Shown piece after piece: positions 61,501 through 64,000 of a DNA stretch of 64,000 nt (position 1 is the stretch's first letter; every line of letters begins with the position of its first letter). The notes under the pieces were generated by a model. That model was not told where the DNA came from, did no database searches, and was given only the letters and a program-made list of their open reading frames with translations. The stretch is from Winogradskya humida (GTDB lineage: Bacteria; Actinomycetota; Actinomycetes; Mycobacteriales; Micromonosporaceae): the NCBI RefSeq assembly GCF_016862215.1, contig NZ_BOMN01000057.1:124001-188000 (forward strand), written 5' to 3'. The translations under genes were made by a program, and so were the position numbers.

Positions 61501-61538
61501 AAGGCCCGGCTCCTCCTCGAGGGGATGCCGGGCCTTTG
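61501..61538. terminator. Bidirectional terminator
   Basis: AAAGGCCCGGC (61501-61511) pairs with GCCGGGCCTTT (61528-61538) over 16 nt. A and T runs at the arm ends make it work on either strand between the DivIVA-like and the convergent small membrane gene. Confidence 0.85.
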
Positions 61539-61553
61539 TCATGCTGCGATGGC

Positions 61554-61781
61554 TTACTGGTCCTCGGGCTTGAGGCCGTTGCGGCGCAGCACGATGTCCA
61601 CAAGGACGGCCACGACCAGCGCAACAGCGGTGCCGATGAGGTAGATGTTCTCGGTGTTGCCCTCGTGGTTGCCCCACAGCATCAGCAGCAAGACGGCGGC
61701 CGACACCAGGGCGCCGGTCCGGGCCCGCTTGCGGTTGCCCGGCTTGAGCTGGTCAGGCGCGTAAACCGGCTCTTCAGCCAC
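61554..61781 (-). CDS. Small membrane protein (DUF2631-like)
   Basis: A 75-residue protein with two helices (about 23-37 and 46-64) and conserved ends EEPVYAPDQLKPGNRKRART and VLRRNGLKPEDQ. It resembles the actinobacterial DUF2631 family, whose function is unknown. It is convergent with the DivIVA-repeat gene. Confidence 0.8.
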   Translation of the reverse strand: MAEEPVYAPDQLKPGNRKRARTGALVSAAVLLLMLWGNHEGNTENIYLIGTAVALVVAVLVDIVLRRNGLKPEDQ

Positions 61782-61838
61782 GACTCGGTCCTCCCGAAGA
61801 AAACGATCTCCTAAGCCGCCTCAGTGTACCCGGGCGAG

Positions 61839-61847
61839 TTATCCACA
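61839..61847 (+). promoter_or_regulatory. Perfect DnaA box
   Basis: TTATCCACA matches the consensus exactly, in the divergent gap between the DUF2631-like gene and the metallo-beta-lactamase/Rieske gene. Confidence 0.5.
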
Positions 61848-61934
61848 GGCGGCGGCTCCGCGCGCGCTTTCCGAAGCGGGACCCGGTACCTTCGATCCCG
61901 TCGGAGATGGACGCCAGCCGAGGGAGTAGAGACG

Positions 61935-63515
61935 GTGCGGATCACGGGCACTGGCCACGCCAGTATGCGGATCGACACGGGCGCGGGCAGCATTCTGTGC
62001 GACCCGTGGGTCAACCCGGCGTTTTTCGCGTCGTGGTTCCCCTTCCCGGACAACTCGTTGCTCGACTGGGAGACCCTGGGCGACGTCGACTACCTCTACG
62101 TCTCCCACCTGCACCGGGACCACTTCGACGCGGCGCACCTGACGCGGTTCGTCAACAAGAAGGCGACGGTGCTCCTCCCGGAGTATCCGACCAGCCAGCT
62201 CGAGGACGAGCTGCGCGCCCTCGGCTTCACCAGCTTCCTGCGGACGAAGTCCAACCAGGTCCACGAGCTCGACGGCGGCCTCAAGGTCATGATCCAGGCC
62301 CTGATCAGCCCGACCGACGGCCCGATCGGCGACTCCTCGCTCTGGGTGGAGCACGACGGCATCCGTGTGCTCAACCAGAACGACGCCCGCCCCAGCGACC
62401 TGTCCGTCTTCGCGGAGCTGGGCCACGTGCACGCCCACATGCTGCAGTTCTCCGGCGCGATCTGGTATCCGATGGTCTACGAGCTGCCCAACGCCGCCAA
62501 GACCGCGTTCGGCAAGCAGAAGCGCGACCGTCAGTTCGACCGCACCTGGCGCTACATCGACGACCTGAAGGCCGACCACGTCTTCCCGATCGCCGGCCCG
62601 CCGTGCTTCCTCGACGACGACCTGTGGCAGTTCAACGACATCCACGGCGACGAGGGCAACATCTTCCCCGACCAGTCGGTCTTCATGAGCGAGTATGCGA
62701 AGGTCGGCGGCACCAACGGCATCGTCCTGCTCCCGGGCAGCGTGTCCGAGCTCACCACAGCGGGCACCGAAGCGCCGTCGAGCGTCGAGACAACGCACCC
62801 CACGGATGTCGACGAGTTCTTCGCGAACAAGACGGCCCACCTCGAAGAGATGCGCGAGCGCAAGGCCCCGGTCATCGCCGCCGAGAAGGCCTCCTGGCGC
62901 CACCCCGAGATCGACGTCCTCGGCGCGCTCAAGAAGCGCATCGAGCCGCTCCTCGAGGAATCCATCTACATGGCCAAGGGCGTCGGCGGGCCGGTCCGTT
63001 TCGACCTGGTCAGCTATGACGGCACCTCGGTCGAGTCGATCGTCGTCGACTTCCCCGGCAAGCAGGTCCGCCCCTACGCCGACGAGAAGGTCCGCTACCG
63101 CTTCCGCACCCAGCGCGAGCTGATCGAGCACCTGATCTACATCGACGAGGGTGACTGGGTCAATTCGCTGTTCCTCTCCTGCCGCTTCTCCGCGGCCCGC
63201 ATCGGGCAGTACAACGAGTTCGTCTACGCCTTCTTCAAGTGCCTCAGCGAGGAGCGCCTCCAATACGCGGAGGGCTGGTATGACGAGCACGAGAAGGAGG
63301 TCGAGGCGGAGGACACCCAGTTCGGCGACTGGACCGTCCAGCGCCGCTGCCCCCACCTCAAAGCAGACCTCAGCCGCTTCGGCATCGTCGACGGCAACGT
63401 CCTGACCTGCCAGCTGCACGGCTGGAAGTTCGACCTCCCCAGCGGGAGATGTCTCACCAGCGTCGGCCACAAGATCAGGGCTGAGAAGCACGAGACGGAG
63501 AAGTCAGAAGCCTGA
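61935..63515 (+). CDS. Metallo-beta-lactamase fold / Rieske [2Fe-2S] fusion protein
   Basis: A 526-residue protein. Residues 1-300 are an MBL fold: SHLHRDHFD metal motif, then ELGHVHAHMLQFSGAIWYPM and PIAGPPCFLDDD. The C-terminal 60 residues carry a Rieske site, CPHLKADLSRFG then LTCQLHGWKFDLPSGRC (C-x-H ... C-x2-H). The middle region is unassigned. The same order is seen in the CMP-Neu5Ac hydroxylase-like family, which suggests an oxygenase or hydrolase with electron input. The GTG start (VRITGTGHASM) follows GGGAG by about 9 nt. Substrate is unknown. Confidence 0.85.
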   Translation: MRITGTGHASMRIDTGAGSILCDPWVNPAFFASWFPFPDNSLLDWETLGDVDYLYVSHLHRDHFDAAHLTRFVNKKATVLLPEYPTSQLEDELRALGFTSFLRTKSNQVHELDGGLKVMIQALISPTDGPIGDSSLWVEHDGIRVLNQNDARPSDLSVFAELGHVHAHMLQFSGAIWYPMVYELPNAAKTAFGKQKRDRQFDRTWRYIDDLKADHVFPIAGPPCFLDDDLWQFNDIHGDEGNIFPDQSVFMSEYAKVGGTNGIVLLPGSVSELTTAGTEAPSSVETTHPTDVDEFFANKTAHLEEMRERKAPVIAAEKASWRHPEIDVLGALKKRIEPLLEESIYMAKGVGGPVRFDLVSYDGTSVESIVVDFPGKQVRPYADEKVRYRFRTQRELIEHLIYIDEGDWVNSLFLSCRFSAARIGQYNEFVYAFFKCLSEERLQYAEGWYDEHEKEVEAEDTQFGDWTVQRRCPHLKADLSRFGIVDGNVLTCQLHGWKFDLPSGRCLTSVGHKIRAEKHETEKSEA

Positions 63516-63636
63516 AAAGCGGATGTCGTGCCTTGGTGGGTGGTGCTGACCGCAGTTCCCACCGAGGCCGGGCACGGGGATCCAGTCGCCTGGCGGCTCC
63601 TTGACGGATCCCCGAGCCCTTCATCCTGCGTAAGTG
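63515..63636 (-). repeat. Dispersed intergenic element, copy 2
   Basis: On the minus strand this copy starts 2 nt after the esterase stop with CACTTACGCAGGATGAAG (16 of 18 identical to copy 1). A 48-nt middle, the 23-nt block identical to copy 1 (63548-63570), and ACGACAT...CTTTT follow. The block spacing from the first base is 66 nt in both copies. It fills the gap between the converging esterase and Rieske genes. Confidence 0.8.
63576..63613. terminator. Hairpin within the repeat element
   Basis: GGGGATCC (63576-63583) pairs with GGATCCCC (63606-63613) across 22 nt, in the variable middle of copy 2. It may terminate transcription of one or both converging genes. Confidence 0.6.
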
Positions 63637-63637
63637 G

Positions 63638-64000
63638 TCACCCCGACAAGCCGAAAAACCTCGCAACCAGATCTGCGGCGCTGACGTCCTGATTGGTCCT
63701 GCCGATCAGGGCCGGTGCCTTGCGTGGCCCGGGAATGGTGTGCCCGCCGCCGTGCACGGTGTAGAGCACCACCGGTGGCCGTCCCTCCTGCCGATACTCG
63801 GTGCGCTCCACCGACGTGGCGTCTGTGCCGCCCGCCGACGTAGCGCGTGTGCCGATGGGCGATGTCGTGCCTGTGCCAGCGAGCGTGGTCGAGGCTGTGC
63901 CGTTGGGCTGGGGCGTGGTTGTGCGGCTCGGCACGGGCGTGGTTGTGCCGCTCGGCAGGGGCATGGTGGTTGGCGGGGTCGAGGCTGTGCCGTTGGGCTG
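63638..64000 (-). CDS. C-terminal part of an LpqC-like esterase (5' end outside window)
   Basis: The end RPPVVLYTVHGGGHTIPGPR and SAADLVARFFGLSG is typical of the PHB-depolymerase/LpqC esterase family; the His is in GGGHTIPG. Upstream of it a Thr/Pro/Gly-rich stretch (QPNGTAST, TTTPVPSRTTTP) looks inserted, since family members have only a short loop here. The frame is open to the window edge, so the start and the rest lie beyond 64000. Confidence 0.75.
   Translation of the reverse strand, partial: QPNGTASTPPTTMPLPSGTTTPVPSRTTTPQPNGTASTTLAGTGTTSPIGTRATSAGGTDATSVERTEYRQEGRPPVVLYTVHGGGHTIPGPRKAPALIGRTNQDVSAADLVARFFGLSG
63887..64000. repeat. 24-bp direct repeat spaced by 90 bp in the esterase
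   Basis: The 24 bp at 63887-63910 recur exactly at 63977-64000, in phase (90 = 30 codons), both coding QPNGTAST-like residues on the minus strand. It may be part of a longer array continuing past the window. Confidence 0.85.

Overview
The window is chromosomal DNA from a high-GC actinomycete. Gene content and order (smc, ftsY, amtB-glnB-glnD, ffh, proS, rpsP-KH-rimM-trmD-rplS-lepB-lepB-rnhB, xerC, dprA-comM-yraN, rpsB-tsf-pyrH-frr-cdsA-rlmN), frequent GTG starts, a PII protein with a GlnD partner, a DivIVA-repeat protein, and a secreted mannanase under a CebR-type operator fit the Micromonosporaceae (Actinoplanes-like). The genus is an inference. I see no tRNA, rRNA, CRISPR array or intact insertion sequence.

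Layout. 1-9.4 kb: end of an unknown coiled-coil gene, smc, a HAD hydrolase, a DinB/PhoD pair, ftsY and a phosphotransferase. 9.5-13.7 kb: the nitrogen operon amtB-glnB-glnD, preceded by a good GlnR-type box and a structured leader whose last hairpin touches the amtB ribosome binding site. 13.7-18.4 kb: a toxin-antitoxin-like pair with a palindromic operator, a methyltransferase, an FAD oxidoreductase, an IS110 transposase scrap, and a GH5 mannanase with a CBM2 module. 18.5-28.0 kb: a surface-glycopolymer cluster with a two-domain glycosyltransferase, a membrane-anchored methyltransferase, a CAP protein, an acyltransferase-SGNH fusion, a nucleotide-sugar dehydrogenase and a Stealth sugar-phosphate transferase. 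28.3-36.1 kb: ffh, a Uma2 protein, an amidohydrolase, an ECF sigma factor with its membrane partner, proS and a DUF402 gene.

36.4-43.0 kb is the conserved ribosomal/secretion block with many 1-4 nt overlaps. 43.0-43.8 kb is a gene graveyard holding an SDR fragment and an MmyB-type regulator pseudogene. 43.8-49.9 kb holds an aminotransferase, xerC, small genes, a GntR regulator, and a 1.7 kb gene-poor stretch made largely of three unrelated tandem repeat arrays, ending at an AlpA/excisionase-like gene. 50.0-53.4 kb is dprA-comM-yraN. 53.5-61.5 kb is the translation/lipid block, ending in a protein with four DivIVA-type motifs. 61.5-64.0 kb holds a small membrane protein, a metallo-beta-lactamase/Rieske fusion and a truncated esterase.

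The most novel-looking signal is a ~122-nt intergenic element present twice (36120-36242 on +, 63515-63636 on -). The copies share an 18-nt block (16 identical), a 48-nt variable hairpin-forming middle of exactly equal length, a 23-nt identical block and a CTTTT end. In both cases the element starts just after the stop codon of a gene in the same orientation. Other points worth checking are the nested GCGGTA operator of the toxin-antitoxin pair, the CebR box in front of the mannanase, long Ala-rich tails on both S16 and S2, and the repeat-rich gene-free segment.
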